Shown here: positions 44,373 through 52,986 of the stretch, piece by piece
How the letters are laid out: each line of letters starts with the position of its first letter
Position numbering within the stretch: the stretch's first letter is position 1
Assembly: GCA_026707735.1 (NCBI GenBank)
Contig: JAPOWH010000017.1
Coordinates: 62,001-126,000, forward strand
Length of the DNA stretch: 64,000 nt
Direction of reading: 5' to 3'
DNA from: Gammaproteobacteria bacterium
GTDB taxonomy: Bacteria > Pseudomonadota > Gammaproteobacteria > Pseudomonadales > Azotimanducaceae
Notes under the pieces: generated by a model
The model's database searches: none
Told to the model about the DNA's origin: nothing
What the model saw: the letters and a program-made list of their open reading frames with translations, nothing else
Made by a program: the position numbers and the translations under genes

Positions 44373-45281
44373 ATGAGTGTAGATATTCCATTTGTTAGAG
44401 ACCTTACGTTTGACTACGGCAAGGCTTCACACGTTAGTCCAGGAATTCGTAGAGTCATCGCGCGAAACCCCAGCCCGTTCACGTTCTACGGAACTGGTAC
44501 GTACATCGTAGGACACGAAAACGTGGCGGTTATTGACCCTGGGCCACTCGACCGCGAACACGTAAAAGCGCTGCTTAGAGTTACACAGGGCGAGACAATC
44601 ACCCACATCTTTGTGACCCACACTCATATGGACCACTCTCCTGCTTGCAGACTACTTAGAGAACAGTGCGATGCGCCGACCTATGGCTTCGGACCCCACG
44701 GATCTGGGCATGAGGATGACGGAGTGGTAGTGGAAGAGGGTGGCGACATGGAGTTCGTTCCCGATCATTTTGTTGTTGACACCGACGTCATCGAAGGCGA
44801 TGGCTGGGCGATTCGCTGCCTATACACGCCCGGACATACTTCAAACCACATCTGCTACGCGTACCTTCAAGAAAACGCGTTGTTTTCGGGAGACCACGTA
44901 ATGGGTTGGTCGACAAGCGTGGTTTCTCCGCCTGATGGCGACATGGAGCAATACATGGCAAGCTTGCGGAGACTACAGATAGAACCCTTTGAAACCTATT
45001 GGCCCACTCATGGACCTCCAATCCTTGATCCGCTTCCTCATGTAGAAGCTTTCATTGCTCATCGAATGGAACGGGAAGAGCAAATACACGATCTGCTGAA
45101 AAGCGGAGTACATACGATTGGAAAGATGGTGCCTTCCATGTATGCCGATGTAGACAAGAGACTTCATCCTGCGGCTGCGCGAAGCGTGTTTGCAGCCTTA
45201 AGCTATATGGTTAAACGCGGTGCGGTCGCGGTCGATGGTCCACTCCAAGAGGATTCCGTGTTTCACGTGGCCGAGGGCTAA
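44373..45281 (+). CDS. Metallo-beta-lactamase-fold hydrolase (LACTB2/glyoxalase II-like)
   Basis: Cytoplasmic MBL-fold protein of 302 residues. The metal-binding motif HTHMDHSPA is near residue 90, further ligands are in TPGHTSNHICY and FSGDHVMGW, and a winged-helix-like tail (about 235-295) follows, as in LACTB2-type nucleases and hydrolases. The substrate is not clear; thioesters or RNA are possible. ATG 44373 lies 60 bases after the kinase gene; the stop overlaps the convergent histidine-kinase stop by four bases (CTAA). Confidence 0.88.
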   Translation: MSVDIPFVRDLTFDYGKASHVSPGIRRVIARNPSPFTFYGTGTYIVGHENVAVIDPGPLDREHVKALLRVTQGETITHIFVTHTHMDHSPACRLLREQCDAPTYGFGPHGSGHEDDGVVVEEGGDMEFVPDHFVVDTDVIEGDGWAIRCLYTPGHTSNHICYAYLQENALFSGDHVMGWSTSVVSPPDGDMEQYMASLRRLQIEPFETYWPTHGPPILDPLPHVEAFIAHRMEREEQIHDLLKSGVHTIGKMVPSMYADVDKRLHPAAARSVFAALSYMVKRGAVAVDGPLQEDSVFHVAEG

Positions 45282-47422
45282 GCTGTCTGGCGAGTGTCTG
45301 ACTGTGGCGATTCGGAGTCAGCAACGAGCGGGAGTTCCACGGCGATGGCGACTCCGGAGCCATCAACCAGATTGATCGCTCGCACGCTTCCACCATGAAA
45401 CTCGGCAATTACGCGAACTACATACAGTCCTAGACCAAAGTGCAGCTTGCTCTGCTGCGCTCGATGGCTCACAAGCGAGTTGAACACGCTGCCCCAGTTT
45501 CCTCTGAAAGCAGGTCCTCGATTGGCAACAATGATGCGAAGATGTCTTCTTCCACGCTCAAGCTGAACCTTGATCGGGCTGTCGGGTCTGTGGAAGTCAA
45601 GGGCGTTGTCTACGATCTTGTCGAGCATTTGCTCTATGTAGAAGTCGGAGACCCTGGCGAATGCCTTGCCTGGAGCACTGCGAAAAACAAACTGTACGTC
45701 CTTATGTGTCGACTGGAGATTGGCCACATATCCCTGAACGAGCTCGTGAAGATCAACGACATTCAATTCTTCGTTCGTTAGCGAATCTTCCAAGCTGGCC
45801 GCGTCGGAGAGGTTTTGAACAATGCTTCCGATACGCATAACACCACGACGAGCGCTCTGCAAGTAGCGCTCTTGCTCGTCGGGGTCAGTAGTATTCCGAA
45901 GGTTCTCCAGCGAAGTGCTTACCGTGTTCAGTGGATTGTTGATCTCATGCCTTAGCGTTCTCGGCATACGCTGAAGAAACTGCTGATGTTGGTTTAGCCG
46001 TTCCAGCATTCCGCCAATGGATCGCGCCAGGTCGCCAATTTCATCACCAGCGTTGATTTCGGCACTGATAGAACTGGAAGTTAGGCGGCCGTGTTCGTCG
46101 ATGGCTCGAGATGCGGCGCGGCGCAACTTCCGAATTCGGTATGCGAGACGAATTGAGTAGCCCAGTGCTACAACAATGACCACTACGAAGGCAAGAAGCG
46201 TAATTAGCAGTATTTGCCCAAAGGCGGTTTGCTGAAATGCAAGTATGTCCTCGATGTCCTGCTCCACAACAACGGCGCCAAGGATTTCACCTTGAACCAC
46301 GACGGGGTGTGCTGCAAGAATTGAAGGCGCGCCGGACATAGAAATTCGCCGAACGGCGTGCGGTTCGCCTGCTAGCGCAGATTCAATGGCTTCCTGCTCA
46401 AGTTGCTCTGACTCGCCGATCGTTGGTTCATTGAATTGCTCCCCAAGGAACACTCTGTGAAGCAGCGGCCTAAGCGCGTGAAAGACTCTATTCCGATCTC
46501 GTCTTTGTACTTGCGATTGAGTGGAATCTACGCTGCCATCTTCAATTTCCCCGCGAGTGCGGCGCTGGTTGTCCACAACGAGTATTCGCGTATCGACATA
46601 GCCAAGGCTCTGAATCACATCCATAGTTCGCGCGGACCGGAAGACGACCAAGTAAAAGCTATCCGTTTCCGAATCAGGTTGAGCTTCCACGACCTGTTGG
46701 ACCGCTCGGCTTTCCCTGTCGTCGACGTCAACAAACGCAATCGAAAAGTCTCGATTCATGCCCATTAGCGACAACGGAAATTCAAACTCGACTACTATTC
46801 CTTCGTCTGTTTCCTTGAGGAATCCGCCGACTTCGCCCAGAGGACTACCAAACTGGCTGGCGTCGTCGTCCAAGCGAAACGATGTTGCTTCGCCTGGACT
46901 TGAGAACGTCAATGCGACCTGTTCTGCGTCGCCGTTGGTATTTTTGTACGAGATCCGCACATGGTCGGCGGTGTTGATGTCTATGTTTCCTGGATCTCTG
47001 TAGACGTGCTCTAAGTCGCTGATTTGGAGAAAGCCGTAGAGAGTGTTGACCATTTCTCCAAGTGCAAGTTGGAAGGATCCATCCCCCGTTCCAAAATTGT
47101 GCGAAATCCTATCTAGATTCTGGCCCCAATCCACGGATTCACCATCTACGTTGATTACTCCGTCTAGAGGTTGCGCAAAGAGGTGTTCGTAGTCCTCGAT
47201 TTGGACAGGTAGATCGTTGAACAAGTCACGATTGCTGAGTTGGATTGCAACTGTGCTGGCAATCTGGCGCTGAGTGTTTTCTTGTCCCTGTACAAGCAGT
47301 CGTTCCATCTCCACGAGCTGCACATATCCCAACCAAGGCACCACAAGCAGGACCACTGCGAACAGCAGTAACAGCTTGACCTGCAGCTTGGGACCGCGCA
47401 GCTTGGTGAAGAACTTCTTCAC
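45278..47422 (-). CDS. pdsS: PdsS-like histidine kinase of the proteobacterial dedicated sortase system type
   Basis: Sensor kinase of 714 residues from a GTG start. Two membrane segments (about 14-34 and 390-415) enclose a large periplasmic domain. A HAMP-like linker follows, then the H-box LRHEINNPLNTVS (about 490) and the ATPase domain with N-box KIVDNALDF and a Gly motif FGLGLYVVRV. The usual G1 motif DxGxG is replaced by ANRGP, as is often seen in this group. Length and N-terminal wording (PWLGYVQLVEME) fit the kinases paired with marine sortase systems (TIGR03785). No sortase or LPXTG target gene is in the window, so the name rests on similarity recalled from memory. Confidence 0.72.
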   Translation of the reverse strand: MKKFFTKLRGPKLQVKLLLLFAVVLLVVPWLGYVQLVEMERLLVQGQENTQRQIASTVAIQLSNRDLFNDLPVQIEDYEHLFAQPLDGVINVDGESVDWGQNLDRISHNFGTGDGSFQLALGEMVNTLYGFLQISDLEHVYRDPGNIDINTADHVRISYKNTNGDAEQVALTFSSPGEATSFRLDDDASQFGSPLGEVGGFLKETDEGIVVEFEFPLSLMGMNRDFSIAFVDVDDRESRAVQQVVEAQPDSETDSFYLVVFRSARTMDVIQSLGYVDTRILVVDNQRRTRGEIEDGSVDSTQSQVQRRDRNRVFHALRPLLHRVFLGEQFNEPTIGESEQLEQEAIESALAGEPHAVRRISMSGAPSILAAHPVVVQGEILGAVVVEQDIEDILAFQQTAFGQILLITLLAFVVVIVVALGYSIRLAYRIRKLRRAASRAIDEHGRLTSSSISAEINAGDEIGDLARSIGGMLERLNQHQQFLQRMPRTLRHEINNPLNTVSTSLENLRNTTDPDEQERYLQSARRGVMRIGSIVQNLSDAASLEDSLTNEELNVVDLHELVQGYVANLQSTHKDVQFVFRSAPGKAFARVSDFYIEQMLDKIVDNALDFHRPDSPIKVQLERGRRHLRIIVANRGPAFRGNWGSVFNSLVSHRAQQSKLHFGLGLYVVRVIAEFHGGSVRAINLVDGSGVAIAVELPLVADSESPQSDTRQTA

Positions 47423-47428
47423 TGCGTC

Positions 47429-48127
47429 TTATGCATTCCACCGATAGCCGAATCCATACTCGCTCTTGATTGCGGAAAAGCTTGTATCCACGCTCTCGAA
47501 CTTTTTGCGAATGTTTCGTATGTGCGTGTTTATGGTGTTGTTGGTTACGAAGTTTTGGCTTGTCGTCTCCATTAGCGATTCGTAGCTGACGGCGTAGCCA
47601 GGTTGCCGTACAAGCTTGGCTAGCATTTTGAATTCGGTTCCTGATAGGTCGATACGCTTGCCCTGCCACGAAACTAGCAACGCGTCTTGATCCAATCTAA
47701 GTTCGCCAACGTCCATAGTTCGGGTACGAGCACCCTCGTCGGTACTTGACCTCACTTGTTCGATTCGAAGCAGCGAGGCTATGCGCTCTGTTAGGTAGTC
47801 GAGCGATATTGGTTTGGGCAAGTAGTCCCAAGCACCGAGTCTCAATCCAGAAATTTTGTCGATTTCGTCGATTCGTTCTGTGAGAAAAATAACTGGTAAG
47901 TCGGGCGATCGTGCGAGCAGGTCTCGGCACAGCTCGAAACCAGCATCCATTTCCTCGCCCAAAATTATGTCGAGCACAGCCAAATCTGGTAGGGACCTGC
48001 CGAATCCCGCCAAGGCTGATTGGCGGTCAGCAAACGCTACGACCTCGTAGCCGCGCTTGCGGATGGCGTCCTTGTAGTTTGCTCTTTGATCCGGATCGTC
48101 TTCAACAACGGCAATTCGTTTAGGCAT
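47429..48127 (-). CDS. pdsR: PdsR-like OmpR-family response regulator
   Basis: Response regulator of 232 residues, upstream of and co-transcribed with the kinase (six-base gap). The receiver domain has VEDDPDQR, the phospho-acceptor in VLDIILGEEMDAGFELC and Lys in LPKPISL. The winged-helix domain (about 130-230) has DLSGTEFKMLAKL and NTINTHIRNIRKKFE. The long insertion after the phospho-site (GEEMDAGFELCRDL) is typical of the regulator of the dedicated sortase system (TIGR03787). The ribosome-binding site GGAGGG lies six bases before ATG 48127. Targets unknown. Confidence 0.78.
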   Translation of the reverse strand: MPKRIAVVEDDPDQRANYKDAIRKRGYEVVAFADRQSALAGFGRSLPDLAVLDIILGEEMDAGFELCRDLLARSPDLPVIFLTERIDEIDKISGLRLGAWDYLPKPISLDYLTERIASLLRIEQVRSSTDEGARTRTMDVGELRLDQDALLVSWQGKRIDLSGTEFKMLAKLVRQPGYAVSYESLMETTSQNFVTNNTINTHIRNIRKKFESVDTSFSAIKSEYGFGYRWNA

Positions 48128-48749
48128 TGTGATTCCCTCCGTGGAGTCCGTAAGAATAATCTAGGTGTCGTGAATTGAAGTGCAAGAATCTGCTGGATGC
48201 GATTGCTGACGTGCCATTGACAAGCAATTGCTCATACTTCTCTAGCCACGCGCCGATTTTCCCTAGGTAAATTCGAGACAACCAGCTAGTTGCACAAAGT
48301 TTGCCAATCTGAACAGCTGTTCGTATGTTTTTGCCAAACATTCCATTTTCTTCCATTTTTTTCGCATTAAGTCTCGCGTAGCCATATGTAAAAAAGACAA
48401 TATGAAGTGCTTCATCCCTTTTGATGAGAGAATTCTCGATGGAATGGGGGATCAGACCGCTCCATCGACACTCGTGCCCTACGAGTATGACTATTGCTGT
48501 TGGCGTGTGTTCCGTGAAGAGAGCGGCACCGAGAACCAAGTGCAAGCCCCCGGTCGCGACGTTCTTCAAACGGATTGGACCAATCATGGCTCCGAAACTT
48601 GATTGGAGGGTCGGGCTCCTTCACGGCTAGTCAAATGCTAACCATTGGCTAGCTAATGGTTAGTTAACATCGCATCGCAAGTCGTTCATTTCAATTGGCG
48701 TGCCTGGATTGTGGCGACACGGGTGAGACCGTGCTGAGTTTGGAGATTT
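48128..48749. other. Region between pdsR and the NadR-like gene, no confident gene
   Basis: About 620 bases. A 155-codon frame on the minus strand (48587-48120) overlaps the pdsR start by eight bases but has no family features, no convincing ribosome-binding site and an atypical composition, so I do not call it a gene. An inverted repeat at 48638-48663 precedes the gene on the plus strand. Confidence 0.45.
48638..48663. promoter_or_regulatory. Inverted repeat upstream of the NadR-like kinase
   Basis: Perfect 9-bp arms CTAACCATT/AATGGTTAG separated by the 8-bp palindrome-like spacer GGCTAGCT, about 86 bases before the gene at 48750. It has the look of a dimeric-repressor operator; the binding protein is unknown. 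Confidence 0.45.
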
Positions 48750-49250
48750 TTGATTTTGAAAATCATTTCCATTGTTGGTCCCGAATCGACTGGAAAGACG
48801 ACACTCGCGCGAGATATGGCTCGTTGCCTAGGAGGAGTATGGTTACCTGAATATGCTCGCGAATTCTTGGAAACGCCGGACTACGATGCTCACGACTTGA
48901 AGGCGATAACAATGGAGCAGTGGGAGAGAGAACGATCCGTACTGTTGGCTTGTCCGCGCGTCACTATTTTCGACACTGATCTTGTAGTCATAAAGATTTG
49001 GTGGAACGAGAGATTTGGCTGTGTTCCAGAATTTGTCGATGAACGCTTAGCCAACCAACGGAATCGTCAATATCTCCTAACAGCTCCTGATCTTGAATGG
49101 GAATACGACCCACTGCGAGAGTCTCGAGACGACCGGGACCGGCTGTTGGAGGTGTACAAGGAGACATTGAGAAGTTTGGGTTTCGAATTCACTGTGATTA
49201 GCGGACAGGGATCATCGCGACTTTCAAAAGCCATTGCAGCGGTTCGATAA
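48750..49250 (+). CDS. NadR-type ribosylnicotinamide kinase-like ATPase
   Basis: P-loop kinase of 166 residues, equivalent to the C-terminal kinase domain of NadR, which phosphorylates nicotinamide riboside. Walker A is GPESTGKTTLA; PEYAREFL and the DTDLVVIKIWW segment (NadR-like) follow, then LTAPDLEWEYDPLRE (lid region). The N-terminal regulator and adenylyltransferase domains of full NadR are absent. The start is TTG 48750 or 48756. No PnuC transporter is adjacent. Confidence 0.85.
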   Translation: MILKIISIVGPESTGKTTLARDMARCLGGVWLPEYAREFLETPDYDAHDLKAITMEQWERERSVLLACPRVTIFDTDLVVIKIWWNERFGCVPEFVDERLANQRNRQYLLTAPDLEWEYDPLRESRDDRDRLLEVYKETLRSLGFEFTVISGQGSSRLSKAIAAVR

Positions 49251-49263
49251 CGCTCCAATGACC

Positions 49264-50067
49264 CTATAGCGTCCTAAGGCGATGGAATTCAGCCCGGGCC
49301 ATGCGAGCTTGCGCCCGGATTTCAGGTCGATCATTTCCAATTGCGGATTGAGCAAGAGCCCACGAGTGTTCCCTCGCTTGAAACACGAGACGGGTCAGCA
49401 GCAGGAACTCCGCGTCGTAGTCCTCGCCACAGTACTCTCTAGCACAAAGCTCGGTCTCAGAATCGGAGTAGTTGAGTCCATGGCAAAGGTTTACAAGGTC
49501 AAAGAGGGGATCGTTGTCTCCCGCGAATTCCCAATCAAGGGTCACGCAGGTGGAACGATCGGCTCTTACCACGTTGTAGGGATTAAGGTCGTTGTGACAT
49601 CCACATGGATGGCGTGGCCTCCAGGACGCGGTGAGCAAGAATTGCGAGAGTTCGTTTTGTACGTCGGAGACCGAAAAATGACCAAGCGAAACAGCAACGG
49701 GATCGTGTGTTCTTATTCCTTGGGGAATATTTCGGTGCAAATGTTGGAGGTAGCTGACGCTCTCATCAATTTCGAATGGTTTGGTTGCCAGCAGTGGACC
49801 CTCAACGAATTCTGTAATCATATTGCCCGTCGACTCGTCATAGTTGATAAGCCGAGGGGCTGTGGGTAGCTCCAAGTACGCTTGTTCGGCATCGACAGAA
49901 TCAGGAAGGAAACGACAAATTCTCAAAATGTATGCGTAAGCGCCCACTCGAATTCGATAGTTGTCATTGCTATAGCCTCCCGGTAGGTAGTCTATTTCTG
50001 TAACCCTGGCGTGAGCAGGTAGCAAGTCAGCCACTACACCCAGAATCTCATCCAAATCATGTTTCAT
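49264..50067 (-). CDS. Choline-kinase/aminoglycoside-phosphotransferase family protein
   Basis: 267-residue small-molecule kinase. Brenner's motif GCHNDLNPYNVV (catalytic Asp) and the metal-binding LDWEFAGDNDPLFDLVNL are intact, and PGGYSNDNYRI is the nucleotide loop. The size and LDWEF wording favour choline, ethanolamine or thiamine kinase over antibiotic resistance. Start ATG 50067, five bases from the divergent CoxE-like gene, so the two share a very short promoter region or one starts further in. Confidence 0.87.
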   Translation of the reverse strand: MKHDLDEILGVVADLLPAHARVTEIDYLPGGYSNDNYRIRVGAYAYILRICRFLPDSVDAEQAYLELPTAPRLINYDESTGNMITEFVEGPLLATKPFEIDESVSYLQHLHRNIPQGIRTHDPVAVSLGHFSVSDVQNELSQFLLTASWRPRHPCGCHNDLNPYNVVRADRSTCVTLDWEFAGDNDPLFDLVNLCHGLNYSDSETELCAREYCGEDYDAEFLLLTRLVFQAREHSWALAQSAIGNDRPEIRAQARMARAEFHRLRTL

Positions 50068-50072
50068 TAGGT

Positions 50073-51488
50073 ATGGCGGTACATTCAGCAGGTACAGACG
50101 TCGGAGAAACGTTAGGAAATTCTACGCCGTCGCTTGGTGAGGATGGAATGGCCCGTAGTGTCGCACTCTTCGTGCGTGCACTACGAAACGCTGGCTTAGC
50201 GGTATCTCCTGCAGAGACCCTGGATGCGATTGCAATCTTGTCCCATATAGGAATGAGCGACCCTAACAAGTTCAGGGATGCGTTAGCTCTGTCATTGGCA
50301 AAGACATGCCAGGAAAAAGAATCTTTCTACGCAACGTTTGAACGATTCTTCGGTTCATTTGCCTTCCGCCAAGCGCCTAAGCGAACTCTAGTCTCAAGAA
50401 GTGACGCAGCTGAACTCATTGGATCAATGCGTTCGGGCGTGTCAGCGCAGTTGCTCAACGAGCTAATCGATCCCGTACTTTCGGGCAAACGCGATTTGTT
50501 ATCACTAAAGGTACAACGAGCCGCCAACGAAAATAGAGTCCACCAAATCGCCTCGCTACGGGAAAAGCGCGAATACATTGAGCGACTCTCGGATTACTTG
50601 GGATTGAACGAACTCACCAACTTCATTCGTGGTGGTACAGCCAGGTCAGAAGTGCGCCATTTGCACACATACTTGCGAGATGAACTCGCAGAATACATGG
50701 ACGTTCAATACAAAAACCACGTGGACGCGACAGGAAAGAAAGTCATACTCGATGCGGCTTTGAAAAGCCAGCTGAGACACATTCCGTTCGAATACCACGA
50801 GGCCATCCGAAACGTCATTCGGAAGCTTGCGGACCGCCTAGTTCGAAGCCACAGAAAGAAACAATCCAACGCGGCACGAGGGCAGCTGGATATAAAGCGC
50901 ACACTTAGACGCAATCTAGCTTACGAAGGTAGCCTTTTTGACTTGAAATGGCGCAAAAGCAAGAGAAAAGTAGCCACAGTTTTCGTCCTTTGCGATGTGA
51001 GCGGCTCGGTGTCCCAGATTGCTCGATTTCTGCTCCTCTTCCTGTATGAACTCGTTGACGTTTTGCCACGTATAAGGGCATTTGCCTTTTCCAGCGATAT
51101 TGGCGAGGTAACTCAGGTGTTCAGCAAGCAACCCTCGGAGATGGCAATTGAAGAGACGCTGTTTCAGTGGGGTAAGGGGAACACAGACTACGGTAGAGTG
51201 TTGAGGGGATTTCGACGCATGTGCAGCAACGAACTTGGTCCGAGATCCACGTTGATTGTGTTCGGCGATGCTCGCAGCAATTTCTACGATCCTGGACTGT
51301 CCACATTCCGGGAGTTGGCCAACAGGGTCAAGCAAGTCTATTGGCTGAATCCGGAAGAGCGACAGCAATGGAGCGACGGAGACTCTGAAATGGGCAAATT
51401 TGCCCCATATTGCACTCGCGTTGATTTGTGCCGGAAGCTCTCAGACATCGAACGTTTTGCCGACCGGTTGCTGACAAACTCTAGATGA
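50073..51488 (+). CDS. VWA-domain CoxE-like protein
   Basis: 471-residue cytoplasmic protein of the CoxE family. The N-terminal half is helical with MARSVALFVRALRNAGLAVSPAET; the C-terminal VWA domain (about 300-440) has the metal-ion site VLCDVSGSVS. CoxE proteins normally pair with a MoxR-type AAA ATPase (CoxD) in maturation of metalloenzymes such as CO dehydrogenase. Here no MoxR ATPase is next to it. Start ATG 50073. Confidence 0.85.
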   Translation: MAVHSAGTDVGETLGNSTPSLGEDGMARSVALFVRALRNAGLAVSPAETLDAIAILSHIGMSDPNKFRDALALSLAKTCQEKESFYATFERFFGSFAFRQAPKRTLVSRSDAAELIGSMRSGVSAQLLNELIDPVLSGKRDLLSLKVQRAANENRVHQIASLREKREYIERLSDYLGLNELTNFIRGGTARSEVRHLHTYLRDELAEYMDVQYKNHVDATGKKVILDAALKSQLRHIPFEYHEAIRNVIRKLADRLVRSHRKKQSNAARGQLDIKRTLRRNLAYEGSLFDLKWRKSKRKVATVFVLCDVSGSVSQIARFLLLFLYELVDVLPRIRAFAFSSDIGEVTQVFSKQPSEMAIEETLFQWGKGNTDYGRVLRGFRRMCSNELGPRSTLIVFGDARSNFYDPGLSTFRELANRVKQVYWLNPEERQQWSDGDSEMGKFAPYCTRVDLCRKLSDIERFADRLLTNSR

Positions 51489-51554
51489 GACGTTGCAAGT
51501 ACGACTCAGCAATTCCCGGTCTAGGCTCGACTAGCCAGAGAGTTCAGTGAGCAA

Positions 51555-52313
51555 TCAGTTGATGCCGACAACAAAGCTCAGAGTTGGCCCGATTTCTTTG
51601 TGAATTGCCAAAGTAGCTATCGAATCGAGAGGAGTCGGTTCTCGATTGACTATTACCAATGGAATGTCTAGCTGAACTGCTAGTTCGGGAAATCCCGCGG
51701 CGGGATACACGACAAGCGATGATCCCACTACGACAAATAGATCACATTCGATGGTAGCCGCTTGTGCACGATTCATCGCATCTGGTGGCATCGATTGCCC
51801 AAACGAGATGGTCGCGGTCTTGATGATTCCTCCGCACTTTCGGCAGGGCTCGATAAGTTCCAGCTTCTTGAATTGGGAATGTAGTTCGGCTAACTCATAA
51901 CGTGTTTCGCAACTCAAGCATTTGGCATAGCCAGCATTACCGTGCAGTTCTATGACCTGTTCGTCGGGGATTCCCGACTTTTGGTGGAGGTTGTCGACGT
52001 TTTGAGTGATTACCGTGGAAGCCTTGCCGTGGCGAATTAATTGGCTGATGGCCTGATGTCCTAGATTTGGCTTTGCTGCAAGCATGCCGTCGTTTCCTTT
52101 GAACTTCCGTCGCCACGATTCCGTACGGACTTTCTCCGATGCAACGAAATCCTGAAACTCGATGGGCTTGATCTTCGTCCAGATACCGGTTCCTGGACTG
52201 CGAAAGTCTGGAATGCCCGACTCAGTGGAGATTCCGGCCCCCGTAAAGAAAACGATGCGACTAGATTGGTCGATGAGTTCGATGAATCGATCTATTGCGT
52301 CGTCGTATTCCAT
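51555..52313 (-). CDS. Sir2-family NAD-dependent protein deacylase
   Basis: Sirtuin of 252 residues. NAD-binding motifs are TGAGISTESGIPDFRSP and TQNVDNLHQ; the catalytic His is in ELHGN; the zinc ligands are two Cys pairs (CLSC and CRKC); VVVGSSLVVYPAA is the second Rossmann motif. No class-III Tyr/Arg pair is obvious, so general deacetylation is more likely than desuccinylation. The gene is followed on the same strand upstream by the CPT-like kinase. Confidence 0.92.
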   Translation of the reverse strand: MEYDDAIDRFIELIDQSSRIVFFTGAGISTESGIPDFRSPGTGIWTKIKPIEFQDFVASEKVRTESWRRKFKGNDGMLAAKPNLGHQAISQLIRHGKASTVITQNVDNLHQKSGIPDEQVIELHGNAGYAKCLSCETRYELAELHSQFKKLELIEPCRKCGGIIKTATISFGQSMPPDAMNRAQAATIECDLFVVVGSSLVVYPAAGFPELAVQLDIPLVIVNREPTPLDSIATLAIHKEIGPTLSFVVGIN

Positions 52314-52359
52314 GCCTTCTGTAATTTCTCAATACGGTGCGAACATGCGCAGTCGTGGA

Positions 52360-52986
52360 TCAACGATTACTTGTAGCTATGAAATCGATGGCACGCAGCA
52401 GCTTCGGTTGATTGAGGACCTTCAAAACTCTCTCGGCGAGCTCGTGAGGCGTCGCTTTACTTGTATCAACCTCTATGTCGTACCTCATCCCAGAGTGTAC
52501 TTGCTGCAATGTTGTTCTTGCAGTACCTGGAAAGCGTCCCTCTCGCTGTCCTTCCCGACGTTCCATTTCCTCAAGGTTGCAATGAACTCCCACAAAGATT
52601 GTTCGAAAACCTTTCAGAACATCCACATACCCGTCGCGATGATTTGGATGAATCAGCAGGTCGTCAACAACGACATTCAAGCCTTCATGCGCCAAACTTG
52701 ACACGGCACGCCGCATACCGCGTAGCATGGCGAGACCGTACTTGCCAAATCGAATGCCGGTAGCTCTTGTTCCATTAAGTTGTGTTGGAACGATATTCAA
52801 GCCTAGCGAACCGGGAGTTCCTTCGGGCGAATTCATTCCACGATACCGATCTGGGAGACTGTCGCGGAATTGATCAAGTGACACGATTAAGCAAGGCTCG
52901 GACGAGCAATTTTGAATTGCTTTGGCCAATGTGGTCTTGCCGGCGCATGACGCGCCATTGATAACGATTACAAATGCAGGCTTCAC
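52360..52986 (-). CDS. Chloramphenicol-phosphotransferase-like kinase
   Basis: 208-residue P-loop kinase of the CPT family. Walker A is NGASCAGKTTLA; SLDQFRDSLP and VVVDDLLIHP carry the catalytic and metal Asp residues of the family. True resistance activity is not implied; most family members act on unknown small molecules. The start is a GTG immediately before the stop of the PfkB gene, indicating an operon PfkB-CPT-(Sir2). Confidence 0.85.
   Translation of the reverse strand: MKPAFVIVINGASCAGKTTLAKAIQNCSSEPCLIVSLDQFRDSLPDRYRGMNSPEGTPGSLGLNIVPTQLNGTRATGIRFGKYGLAMLRGMRRAVSSLAHEGLNVVVDDLLIHPNHRDGYVDVLKGFRTIFVGVHCNLEEMERREGQREGRFPGTARTTLQQVHSGMRYDIEVDTSKATPHELAERVLKVLNQPKLLRAIDFIATSNR

Noticed and set aside
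48120-48587. 155-codon open frame on the minus strand overlapping the pdsR start
   Set aside because: No recognisable family, no convincing ribosome-binding site, atypical composition; treated as chance.
49282-49869. 195-codon frame antisense to the phosphotransferase
   Set aside because: Shadow of a gene with intact Brenner and metal motifs.
52360-52986. Antibiotic-resistance gene (chloramphenicol phosphotransferase)
   Set aside because: Only family-level similarity; chromosomal setting without mobile elements gives no support for resistance.
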